The notes under the pieces were generated by a model. It made no database searches, had not been told where the DNA came from, and worked only from the letters and a program-made list of their open reading frames with translations. A stretch of 64,000 nt of DNA, taken from assembly GCA_036936605.1 (NCBI GenBank), contig JAUPFV010000002.1:215380029-215444028 (forward strand). Reading direction: 5' to 3'. The position numbers and the translations under genes were made by a program. This DNA comes from Limnanthes douglasii subsp. nivea. Its lineage: Eukaryota > Streptophyta > Magnoliopsida > Brassicales > Limnanthaceae. Below are positions 45,288-55,968 of this stretch, piece by piece (positions within the stretch are counted from its first letter, which is position 1; the number at the start of each line of letters is the position of its first letter).

Positions 45288-47625
45288 AAATTATTAGAGT
45301 GTTCTGTAGGATCAAATGAAATAGATGATCCAATGGAGGCTCCTAGTTCTGTAATCCCAGTTTAAGAGGTTGAAATTCATCGTCTGGTAGAAGGGAAAAG
45401 TATCAGAATCGGATCCAAATTATCCTTAGAAGTGAAAGAAAAGTTATTATCTTTTTTATCTAAGAATTTACATGTGTTTGCTTGGTGCAACTGGAGTATT
45501 AACGAGTGTTATCAGCCACAAACTATCTGTAAAATCCCATGCAGGCCCGGTGGTATAAAAAGAAGAACTTTTTCTAAATAAAAATCATAAAGTATAGCCC
45601 ACGAGGTGGATCAGTTAAAAAAAATATAGAATATTAAAGAGTCCCAATATCCTCTTTGGACTGCCAATCCGGCCATTGTCAATATGAAAAATGGAAAATG
45701 ACGTATGTATATTGATTTTACAAATCTCAACAGAGCTTGTCCCAATGATCCTTTCCTAGTGCCCCAAATAGATTAGTTGGTGGATTCCACATCAAGGAAT
45801 AAATTATTGTCCTTCATGGATGTTTTTTCATGATATAATCATATATAAATAGATCCGAACGTTCAGGATCACACTACTTTCATCACTAATAGGGGGCTTC
45901 ATTGCTACAAAGTAATGCCTTTTGAGTTGAAGAATGCTGGAGCTACTTATCAACGATTGGTTAATAAGACATTTGCCAACCAGATTGGAAGAAATGCAGA
46001 AATTTATATTAATGACATGATTGTTAAGAGCCCCAAAGAAGATGACCATGTTTCCGACCTCCAAGAAATTTTTTCTAACTAAAGCCATCAACCTGAAATT
46101 ACCTCCGCAAAATTGTACTTTCAATGCCCGATTAGGTAAATGTTTGGGCTACATTATAAGTAAAAAAATGGATCCAAGCTGACCCAGATCAATTGAATGC
46201 CTTGTTTCCCATGGGTCCTCCTCAAACTACTAAACAAGTTCAGGTACTGACTGGGAGATTAGAAGCATTAAACAGATTCAATTTGAGGTCATCAGATAAT
46301 TGTGCTAATTTTTCCAAGTTTTGAGAAATGCAAAAGACTTCAATTGGTCCCGAAATTGTGATAAAATATCCCTTGGAAAAAGACTTTACATGTAGCTAGC
46401 AGTACCAGATTATGCTGTGAGCGCAGTATTTGTACGAGAAGTTGATAACTATCATCGCCATGTTTATTATGTAAGTAAGAGCTTGTTGGAAGCAAAGAAA
46501 AGATACTTTAAGTTAGAAAAACTACCTTGGTATTGGTCATAATAGCCATAAAAACGAGGTCATATTTTCAAAAACATCCTATAATGGTTCGAACCTCTTT
46601 TCCCTTGAAAAATGAGTTAAAAAGCAGATATATCGGATGAATGACCAAGTGGTCAGTTGAGCTTGGAGATTATGGTATTGAGTTTGCACCCCAAACTGCA
46701 ACCAAATCTCAAATTGTGGCATACTTTTTAGTTGAATTTCACTTTAAAAGGCCTTACGAGGAAGCTCAAACCAATAATACTGAGAAGGAATGGGTGCCTC
46801 GAACTGATGGTGGATCTAGTACAATGGGATGTGGTGCTGGTATCTAGCTAATTTCCCATTTGGGGGATTCAATATAATAAGTAATACGTTTTGGTCTTAA
46901 AGTATCCAACAATGAATCACAATATGAGGCTGCAATAGCAGGATTAAGATTGGTTCAGATATGTGGCGCCAAAAGAATCCGATTATTGAGTGATTCACAG
47001 TTAGGCATTCATCAAACACATGGACAATCTGAAACCAAAAAAGATTATTTGGTGAAGTATTTAAACATGTTAAAAGAAACCAAATTCAGTTTTAAATATG
47101 TTAAGTACGAACATGTCCCGAGATTGAAATTCAATGGTTGATTCTGAAGCCACTATAGCCTATTCCGAAGCATATCCATGGATCCTTGTAAAAAAATGTC
47201 CTTTCATAGTCACAAACTCTGGAGTAAAGGGTGATGTAGAAACAAAATTTCAGGTATATGTAATAACTCCTCAAGATTGGAGGAATGATGTCCAAGAGTT
47301 TATCACTAACAGGGTTTTAACCAAAGATAAAGCTTATACCGAAAAACTGAAGTACAAAGCTCATGTACTTTTGGTTTTAAGCGGTGTTCTTTATAAAAAA
47401 ATCGTTCAGCAAGACCCTTGTTGCGTTGCCTTGGATTTAACGAATCTCAAATTGTCCTATTTCGAATTACATAATGGGGAAAGATCGACACATTGTGGTT
47501 ACAAGGCTTTAACTAGAAGGGTCTTATTGGTAGGGTACTATTGGCATTCTATTATGGCAGATTCCAAAGACTTGGTAAAAAGATGCGACCCTTGTCAAAG
47601 CACGAGAACACACTTCATGTACTAA
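45288..47625 (+). pseudogene. Element C RT, RNase H and partial integrase
   Basis: RT: HVFAWCN, IDFTNLNRACPND, KLLSFMDVFS, ATYQRLVNKTFANQIGRN and YINDM (first Asp changed to Asn, codon 46011-46013). RNase H: VELGDYGIEFAP, then RTDGGSSTMGCGAG (46800) and ASNNESQYEAAIAGLRL-like. Integrase N-terminus: STHCGYKALTRRVLLVGYYW and KRCDPCQ, then the frame shifts and ends at HENTLHVL-like codons near 47622. The integrase core is absent: from 47626 the sequence is B's antisense gene. Many stops. Confidence 0.85.
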
Positions 47626-48917
47626 ACAAATCTGAGTCTACTGACTAGGTATTGGAGGAGCTCAGGTAACACTTATTTTATTCTCTTAGTTACATTTAAC
47701 TCTCTAATGTCTAGGACGAAGTGACTATTGTTTTTATCATGGAGTTCTTTCAAAGATGTTTCCTGAGCACTTAGAGGCTGGAAAAGCTACCCTTGCTAAA
47801 TTGAACCAATAAGCATTAGGAAAATGGGGGCTTGGTTTCCACAACTGTTTCACTTCGGGAAACATGTTGAGATCTCATCTATGGAATTCCACCAGAAGCA
47901 GAGACCTTACCTGGGAACAACTGACCACTCCCCCTGTAACAGATTTTATACTGAGGAGAACAGAGGCAAAGGATGACAAGCTGTACTTACCAGACCGAAG
48001 TAAAGCTCATAGTCATATAACAAAATGAAGAAGAAGAAAAATAATATAGGACCCGACCCACCTCCCCAGAACCCCGAAGCACCCAGTTTGGAGAATCATG
48101 AAGGGATAAATTCTATTTTGTTGGAGACTGTGACTGCAACAGTCAGGAAAACTGGGTAACCGGATCAATCCCTTCAGGCTAAGAAGAGATGTCATAAAAG
48201 GCCCAAAGAGGGCGATGACCGAAGAGCAAAGAAGAAAAACAAGATCAACCTGGGTTCAGAGGTAATTCTCCGGCCTCTTGGTTGAAAATCGTACATTGGT
48301 ACTCTTACCACATCAAACCAAAATTTGACTACCGATCTCACCACTTCTTTGTACAAGATTGAGGCTTTAAACAAAGAGAAAGAGGATTTGGCAACCAAAC
48401 TTCGTCAGTCCAAGAGTGCTCAAGAAAAGAATTCAAACCAAAAACTCCACCTTGGAAACCAATTATTCCAATGAAATAAAAGCCTTAAAGGATCAACACA
48501 CTACCAACACCAATACAATTGTCGCTTTAACCGAAGAGAAATGAAAGCTAAAATAATATCTCTTCGGGAAAGAGGAAGAAAACAAATCGCTAAAGGATAA
48601 CAATGCTCAAGTAGATAGATGTAGCCATAGAGAAGTACGTTGCTGGGGTGGTGGATTCTCTGGAAAAAAGAGATGAAGGGGTCAAATCAGACATGGTTTT
48701 GCTATTCCATGAAAGTTTTCCAGAAAGGACCCTTGGTCCTTTGTAGAAATATATACCATACGAGGAGATTCCTTTCTATACCATGGTGGATGATGATAAG
48801 CATGGTTATTCAAGCGGAGATGATTCTAATGAAGGAACTGGTGAAAGCTCAAGCGCTGAACTCAAGAGTCTCAAGAAAGGTGAAGGTGATGAAAAAACCG
48901 AAGGGAACAAGCCCTAA
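47626..48917 (+). pseudogene. Element B antisense gene (truncated)
   Basis: It begins in the last codons of exon 1 (LTRYWRSS-like). An intron at 47666-47755 has donor GTAACA and acceptor TTTCAAAG. Exon 2 follows with MFPEHLEAGKATLAKLNQ, aligned to D's VFPKDFLDYVEAGQDTYAKLN, then SHLWNSTRSRDLTWEQLTTP, coiled-coil remnants and SDMVLLFHESFPERTLGP, and an acidic tail ending KTEGNKP at TAA 48915-48917. Frameshifts are common. The conserved domain in exon 1 has been lost. Confidence 0.75.
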
Positions 48918-49414
48918 GGTTATAATTTAATTTTGTGTTTAAAACTAAAGTCTTTGGATGACCAAGGAATTTTGCTATGTTTTTATGTTTTTGAATCCTT
49001 GTTTTACGAACCAATATACTTGGATGGCCAAGGCATTTTCTAGAGTGTGGGTCAGACTCGTTTTGATTGAGTCAAAATATTGAATATTTCTTTTGTACTA
49101 ACTCCTTTGTTTTCTTATAACTAGTGTTTAAGTGGTTTTTAATATTTCCGACTTGTTTAATAAGTGTTGAATGAATCCGATCACGAGTGTTTAATAAATC
49201 TGATTAAGTGTTTAGTAAATCTGGTCAGCTAAAAGACACTTCATTTAAGAGCCGGGGTGTTTAATAAGTATTCAACTAATCCGATCTCCTCATACTACTC
49301 ACAAATTTTTTGAAGAAGGCATAAGATATCATTGAAAACTCGGAGACCTCATTAAAACCTCCCCTCACCACCAGGTAGGAAATAGTAAGCCCCTCTAATA
49401 TTTACACTGAGATA
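48918..49414. other. Element B spacer between antisense gene and pol
   Basis: Holds two copies of the duplicated motif in inverse orientation to A: TCTTTGGATGACCAAGGAAT at 48951-48970 and CTTGGATGGCCAAGGCA at 49019-49035. It also has repeated TTTAATAAGTGTT/GTGTTTAATAAATC words (49150-49280). No gene. Confidence 0.6.
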
Positions 49415-51559
49415 TGAGAAGGTAAATACAACCTGAGATGTTCAATGTTCCATTGGTGCTTCAGAGTCTATATGTCCCTGGTGTGACTTTTTTACATACC
49501 ACATACGAATCCTGCCAGTTCGGAGCCAGCTTTCCAAACTGCTTTTCTTTGGTATGTAAAAAGACCTTTCTTAAGACTTTGTCTCCCAACTGAAAATCTC
49601 TTCTTTTAACCTTGGATGCAAATATGCTTCTCATTAAACCCCAATAGTGTGTTGTTCTTAAATATGCATTGACCTTTTTCTCTTAAAATCTAACTGATTT
49701 CTAACTTCCATATCATTTGCCTGTTCGGAATAGTTTTGGATCCTGAAAGATTAAAAGTATCTTCTATGGGTGTGATTGCATCCATCCCATAAACGAGGGA
49801 AAACGGGGATTCTTGTGTAGCAGTCCGGGGAGTAGTTCACTAAGCCCACAATACCTCTTGCAAATAACTTGACCATTTTCCTGCAACACCCTCCATATTC
49901 TTCTTTAATCCTGACAAGATCGTTCAATTAGTAACTTCAACTAGCCCATTAGCCTGAGGGTGGAAAAGGGAAGAAAAAATAGTGTTGAATTCCTCTAGAA
50001 GTGCAAAACATCTCCATATCTTTATTATCAAATTGTAGCCCATTATCTGTGGTGATTTTCCGGGGAACTCCAAATCTGAAACATATGTTCGGGGCTCAAA
50101 ATTAATATCATAATCACCCAGCTCAACTGACCAATTGGTCATCCTGCTTGATATAAGCCTTTTGGAGAACATTCTTCAAATGAATAGATGTTCGGACAAC
50201 AATCGAATGTGCTTGGAAGTACGATCTCATTTTTATAGTTGCTATTACTAATGCCAAGACTAACTTTTCTAATTTTAAATATCTCTTTTCAGCATCCAAC
50301 AGACTTTTGCTAACATAATAAATAGGACGGGGGTAATTATCTACCTCTCTTACTAGCACAACACTTACTGCATACTCCGACACAGCTAAGTATATATAAA
50401 GTTTTACCCCATGAAAAGGTTTGAACAACGTATTAGGCAAAGATAAATGCTTCTTGATTTCAAAGAAAGCATGTTCACATTATGGAGACCAATTTTTTTT
50501 TTGGCATTTCTCAATACTTGGAAAAATTGAGCACACTTGTCAGATGATCTTGAAATAAACCTATTTAACGCATCCAAACGTCCGGTTAGTCTTTGAACCT
50601 CTTTAGTGCCTCGAGGAGGATCCATAGCTAACAGAGCATTTAGTTGATCCGGATCAGGTTGGACCCTGTTTCACTTATGACATAACCCAAGAACTTCCCA
50701 TATCGGACCCCAAAAACACATTTATCAGGGTTTAATTTTAAACTGATGGCCTCTAGGTTAGAAAAAGTTTCTTGAACATCGGATACGTGTGCATGTTCCT
50801 CGAGGCTCTTCACCATCATGTCATTTATATATACCTCCATATTCCTGCCCATTTGACTGACAAAGGCTTTATTTACTAAAGTTTGATAAGTGGCCCCAAC
50901 ATTTTTTAATCCAAATGGCATCACTTAGTAATAATGAAGTCCTCTGCCTGTAATGAAAGTTGTGTGGTATTGATCATTCAGATCTACTTGTATTTGATTG
51001 TAGCCTGAAAGTGCATCCATGAAGGAAAATAACTTGTTCCAAGAGGTAGACTCCACTAACTGATCTATCCAAGGAACAAGGTAAGGATTTTACATACATG
51101 CCTTATGAAGATCAGTGAAGTCAATACACATGCGCCACTTGCCATTCTTTTTCTTGACCAGAATAGGGTTGGCAGTCCATAATGGGTACTGCGATTCTTT
51201 GATGTGGCCCATTTTGGTCAACCGATCAACTCCTTACACAACTACATCTGCTTTTTCTTTGGAAAATACCTTCTTCTTTGTACAATTGGTCCAACATCAG
51301 TTCGTACTAACAACTTATGGCAAATTACTTCAACATGTACTCCGGTTACATCATCATTGCACCATGCAAATACATGTAAATTATATGATAAGAAAGACAA
51401 TAGCCTTTGTTTCAAACTTGGTGACAACTTAGTACCAATTTTAACATTCTTTCCCTTGGCCATGAAATGGACTTCAACTTCTTCTATAGGTATTATGACA
51501 ATATGAGCCTCCCTTGGATCATCAATTTCATTCTCATCGATGGAAGACTTCAGTAACTG
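49415..51559 (-). pseudogene. Element B pol with 1-kb internal deletion
   Basis: RT: HVFAWCNDDVTG (51380), WRMCIDFTDL-like at 51140, MPFGLKNVGATYQTLVNKAF and YINDM (Asn codon at 50825-50823). The RNase H connection region ends at VELGDYDINFEPRT. There the sequence jumps directly into the integrase core at about 50089 (DLEFPGKSPQIMGYN, then FHPQANGLVEVTN). The archaeal-type RNase H and N-terminal integrase are gone. Junction words suggest a short AAC microhomology. The integrase C-terminus runs to about 49415 (WNIEHLRLYL). Dead. Confidence 0.8.
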
Positions 51560-51565
51560 TTATTA
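51560..51565 (-). promoter_or_regulatory. Conserved in-frame stop between protease and RT (element B)
   Basis: GAA TAA TAA CAG TTA CTG on the minus strand, at the same alignment point as the single TAG in A and C. Protease and RT frames are continuous across it. Confidence 0.5.
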
Positions 51566-53930
51566 TTCATTAACTTTGACCACCTCCAAAGACTTCGAGG
51601 CAAGAGCTGTTACATAGAATTCTCTAGCTACCTTCTGACTGCTTCAGACAACACCCACTTGTGCCCCCACAACATATTTTAAGCACTGATGGAGAATAGA
51701 GGCTACAACATGCATCCTTGAGAGCCAAGATCTCCCAAATATAGCATTATAAGATGTTGGGCAGTCAACCACAATAAACAATACTTTCACTATTTTCTTG
51801 AAAGGCCCTTTGCCCAACAATACCTCATCCTCGAATTCTCCAATTATATATGCCAAACTCCCAGTGAATCCCATAATAGTTATGTTCGAACGTTAAATAA
51901 CTGAAGGATTTTTTTATCTGTTTATAAGTAGTTAAAAACAATATGTTTGCTGAACTGCCCATATCAATCTGGATTCGACGTACATTATTTCCTCCTATGG
52001 ATGCCTCTATCACCACAACATCTTCATGAGGTTCGGTGATATCCCTTAGGTTCTCCTCATCAAAAAATATGAAAGGAGTTGGAGTTTGGCATAGATGTGT
52101 GGACATTCTCCCATCTAATTGAGTAGTCAAGCTGTTGACATGCCTTTTTCTTGAAAAACTTGAAGGTGCAGTCATGGTATCTCCTCCAAATATGGTTAAA
52201 GACTCAAAATATTTAACCAGATCAGAAACAGTTGGAGTCTTGTCCACTATCATCCTTACCTGATTCCGACTTGGATCCAGATCAAGGTACTCAAAATTCA
52301 CATCAAATCTTTCAATAATCATCATGGTATGCTTTTGTCTAGACGTTTCAATAGCTACCGAAGGAGTCGTTTAGGGCGTATTGGTACTGGATGGTGCATT
52401 ATCAGGCCTGCTGGCCCCTTATTTTTTAACATAAGCCCCCAATTTACCCCTTTCAATGAGATTCTGCACTTCTTATTTTAAGGCTATACAATTATAGGTA
52501 TCATGCCCAACATCGTTATGATATTTACGAAAACAGGTACTCCGGGTCTCTCTAGGAGACTGTAATGCGGACGACCTTCTAAAGTATACATTTTTTAGTT
52601 TTATCATATATAGTAGCCATACCTTCTCCTAATTTAGCAAACCATTCAGGTTGAACCCAAGGTCCCCTTTTACTTCTAACTTGGTGGTTTTGGGGTTGGA
52701 TTGATTCTGCCTAGGCCGATGAGATCCCTGCCAAGTTTCCTTTGATCTGTAACCGGACTGGGTAGTTGTTTGAGGTGTTGAATGATGCTGTAATGGCGAG
52801 GTACTCTGGATTTCTTAGTCTCTTCAACATTAATCTGTTTCTCGACTTGATTTAACAACCCTCCAAAAGGTCATAGCTTTCTTTCGGGTCACTGAATCAA
52901 CCAAGTTAGCCCGACTCAAGCCTTGCCTCAGAGAGGCAATTACAACTTGTTCAAACCAGTCAGCCAACCCATTCTTCGTATTTACAAACCTACTAACGTA
53001 TTCTTTTAATGACTCATTCGGTTCTTGGGCACAATGAATGATTGTATCACCATTACCCTTAAGCTTTTTGCTTCCAACAAATCGCATCCAGAAAGCAACC
53101 CAAAAATATATATATATTTTTTATAGATTCCTGAGGGAAACTATTATACCATTTGAGGGCACTTCCCATAAAGGTTTGAGAGAAACCCCTACATAACAGC
53201 TTCTTATCATCATCAAAGTTCATCATGAATTTTTTAAATTGCTCAAGATGATTATCCGGATCTTTACTTCCATCATACTTTTCCATCTTGGAACTATCAA
53301 ATATTTTAGGAAGATGTCCGGAAATGTTTTTTGAGGACAAAGGTGATTGCCTCCAATTTTGGCTATGACTAAACATAGTATCCTCATTCGGAGTAGCAAA
53401 AATTCCGGGTTCAGATTGGAAAGAAAATTGAACAATCAACAAAAGGTCAATATGTTGATCAAATGAACCCTTCATTTTTCGTTGATACTTTTTGAGCTTG
53501 TCATGCCTATCCTTTTTTCTTGAATGCTTCTTAGTCAGCCTTATTTTCTTCTTTAATCGACCTTCATTATCACTAGATGAGACTGGCTCTTCAAGCTCCG
53601 ATAAACTGCTAGAAAATTCCGACGTGGAACTCTCCATTCGTTTGGATTGATTCATTTTATTGGAGCTAAGATGAGTCTATAGGGACTGCTCATTTTCACC
53701 AGGATTATCCGTATGGTGAGCACTGACGCATCTAATTTTTCTTTAATTCCTTTTTCTTCTTGTTTATGGGCTCTTAAAGCCTCAATTTTAGCCCTTAGTT
53801 GATCACGCTTCTCTTGCATGAACTATTTTTCATTGCCGTTATAATTTACATGAGACACAGTAGTGTGCTCATTATTTGTTTTCACTCCTTCCACCTCCAG
53901 AGGTGGAGCATTTTGTATATTTGGATCCAT
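51566..53930 (-). pseudogene. Element B gag-protease
   Basis: The ATG at 53930 starts MDPNIQNAPPLEVEG, homologous to A's MNPDNPELPPALLEV. The gag core lies near 53330-53100 (KMEKYDGSKDPDNHLEQFKK, FMGSALKWYNSFPQ), then NESLKEYVSRFVNTKNGLADW (53010). A modified knuckle (YHNDVGHDTYNC) is near 52510. Protease has DMGSS instead of DTGSS near 51965, and the LFIVVDCPTSYNAIFGRSWL part is intact near 51760. Frameshifts separate the pieces. Confidence 0.85.
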
Positions 53931-53951
53931 CCGAACTAGTTTTTTACTGGT

Positions 53952-53971
53952 CTCCCACTGTGGTCGCCAAT
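53952..53971 (-). other. Element B primer binding site
   Basis: The minus strand reads AATTGGCGACCACAGTGGGAG, the full tRNA-Arg-like site as in H, two bases inside the LTR end. Confidence 0.7.
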
Positions 53972-53972
53972 T

Positions 53973-54310
53973 TGGTGAGGATAATTTGTGATTAAAGGGT
54001 ATTTTTGGGAGTTTATAAGTTGAATCTTATTGTCTGGGTAGTGAGTAGTGGGATAAATGAGGTGTGTGCTTGTATTTAATGTTTTCTAGAAAAAGTCCAC
54101 CCTATTGAATGAAGTTGGTTGGGGTATTTATACTAATTCTTTGACCCATGGGCCTTATGGATCAGATCATGGATCCGGTTCAATGTCAACACACAACTGA
54201 GTCACGTATTGTATGGTTGGATCGTTTTTAGTTTGCGTGGTCTAAAATATTCCCGAACTGCCCCTCCGGTTTTCACAAGAGTGTCCTTTCATAAATACCC
54301 GATCCTATCA
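53973..54310 (-). repeat. Element B LTR (only copy)
   Basis: 338 bases. On minus it starts TGATAGGATCGGG and ends CCTCACCA beside the primer site, with TATAAATA at 54132-54125. The partner LTR is absent from the window, and the left side of B is deleted. Confidence 0.8.
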
Positions 54311-55968
54311 TCCTTAAGAGAAGTGATTTCATCTTCTAATTTCTTAAAAAGATCTTAGATTTTTTTCTTCTCTTCGGATAAATGTTAAATGGCCTCTTTA
54401 TCCTTAGTCTGCTGATCTTTTAAATAAGTAATTTCCTTAGAGATGACTGCAAATAAGTATAATCAGACTGTAGCTTATCACAGTCAGATTTAGTTTGAAC
54501 GAACTCTTCATTTAAGGTCTTCATTTCATTGCCCAAATTTTCAGTTTTGTTTTTCTCTTCCTCAATAGACTTCTTCAAACCTTGATTTTCATCTTGAAGG
54601 GAGATAATATCCTTGGTTTGAGATCTTACCTGCCTCTCCAAGTCAATGATTGGCCTTATATAGCCCAAGACTGCACACTCCAATTCATCATGTTCTTTAG
54701 ACACTTCAAAAGATTCATCATCATATGTTACAGTATTCTCAAGCCTGGTGGAGTCAGGAAAATCTCATTCAAAGTATTCAAAATTAAAGTTCCCTAAGTC
54801 ATCCATTTGGTCACCATCTTCAAAAGCTGGCCTGTCTTATGTGGGAAGCAATAAGAAGGAGGATCGGTAGATACAACAGTTTGGAGAGGAACTTTAGTGG
54901 GAATGATTACATAGATGACTTCAGATCAAAGAATAATCTCCGAACAAGCTGAAGTTTTCTCCTTCTTCATTTCCCTCTTATTGTTACATTCCTTACTTGT
55001 TTTTTGTCCTTTCTTCTTTTTACCATTCAAAGAATCTAATAGCCTTTAAGTTTCTCCAAAAGTAACTACAACAACTCTCAGTGTGCTGCATCAATTTCAT
55101 CAATTGACCCTTTACTCCCTAGTACAAAAATGACTTGAGGTCAACCATCCTTCTTCTTTTTCTTCTTCTTGTTCTTGCCGTGGTGACTAGGAGCCATATT
55201 CATAGATAGTAGATAAAATTTACCATCAGCCTCCCGAGTCTTTTTAAAAGTTATAGAGGATTAGGGAGGAGTAGTAAACTATTCCCATGAATGTTCATTT
55301 ATTAGATTTGTTCTCTATAGGCGGGCTCTCACTATATTTCCCGGGATAAAGTAGTTGTAAAACCCAGTTGATCATTTTTTAGTGGCCCATTGATTCAAAT
55401 ATTGTATAAAGAGCTTTGAGAACACTACAAAAAAAATCCGAAGTGAGAAATAATAACATCAGAATATGGAACTTAAAGAAATCTTTTAAAAAAATTACGT
55501 AAGCTATCTAGTATCTTGTGAGCATACTCAGATTTCTTTTAGACGTGATTTTTCCAGTCGTTTTCCCAAACACCACTAAGAAAAAGGAACTGAGTCCTCT
55601 AAGGCTTGTCAGCTTCTAGAAGGTCATCAATCACTTTATAGTCATCCCCCATATTAAAATAATAAAAAACGATATGACCATTACGACACAAACCAGCCAC
55701 AACAGCTAGTTGGTCCATAGGCATCCAAATTTTGGATAGCCTGGAAGTTATGATGCTAGCTAACAACATAAACCATGCGTTAGGGCTTAGTTAACTTGGG
55801 CATAATTTTGTCAAGTGAAAATACCTCACCATTTCTGGGTCCAGGGAAACCGAAGGCCCCAATAGAGTACATCGTTATAAACCACTAATTCTTCAACCTT
55901 GCAGTCTATCATAGTATCATCAGGAATATGTATAATCACTTTGATCGATTTGGGAAGTTGACCGTTTA
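54311..55968 (-). pseudogene. Element C antisense gene, central part
   Basis: Minus strand: PKSIKVIIHIPDDTM, then LRFPWTQKW-like remnants of the conserved domain. An intron at 55498-55425 has donor GTAATT and acceptor TTTTTGTAG. Then VLKALYTIFESMGH, a Lys-rich part and a coiled coil (54704-54430: LDLERQVRSQTKDI-like, LKKSIEEEKNKTENLG). It is cut at 54310 by B and at 55968 by D. Its N-terminal part survives at 63047-62593. Confidence 0.65.

Larger units (their letters stand above)
47626..54310 (-). mobile_element. Element B: minus-strand gypsy element, truncated at its 3' side
   Basis: Read leftwards: LTR (54310-53973), primer site, gag-protease, RT, RNase H/integrase with an internal deletion, spacer, then the antisense gene (plus strand here, 47626-48917) cut off in its first exon. 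The other LTR is missing. Right of 54310 lies C's antisense gene. The simplest account is that B inserted into C's antisense gene and one later deletion removed B's left LTR, part of B's aORF and C's integrase end to aORF C-terminus. Confidence 0.75.

Noticed and set aside
47626..48917. Independent host gene on plus between C and B.
   Set aside because: It aligns with the antisense gene exon 2 of A and D, including the intron, so it belongs to B.
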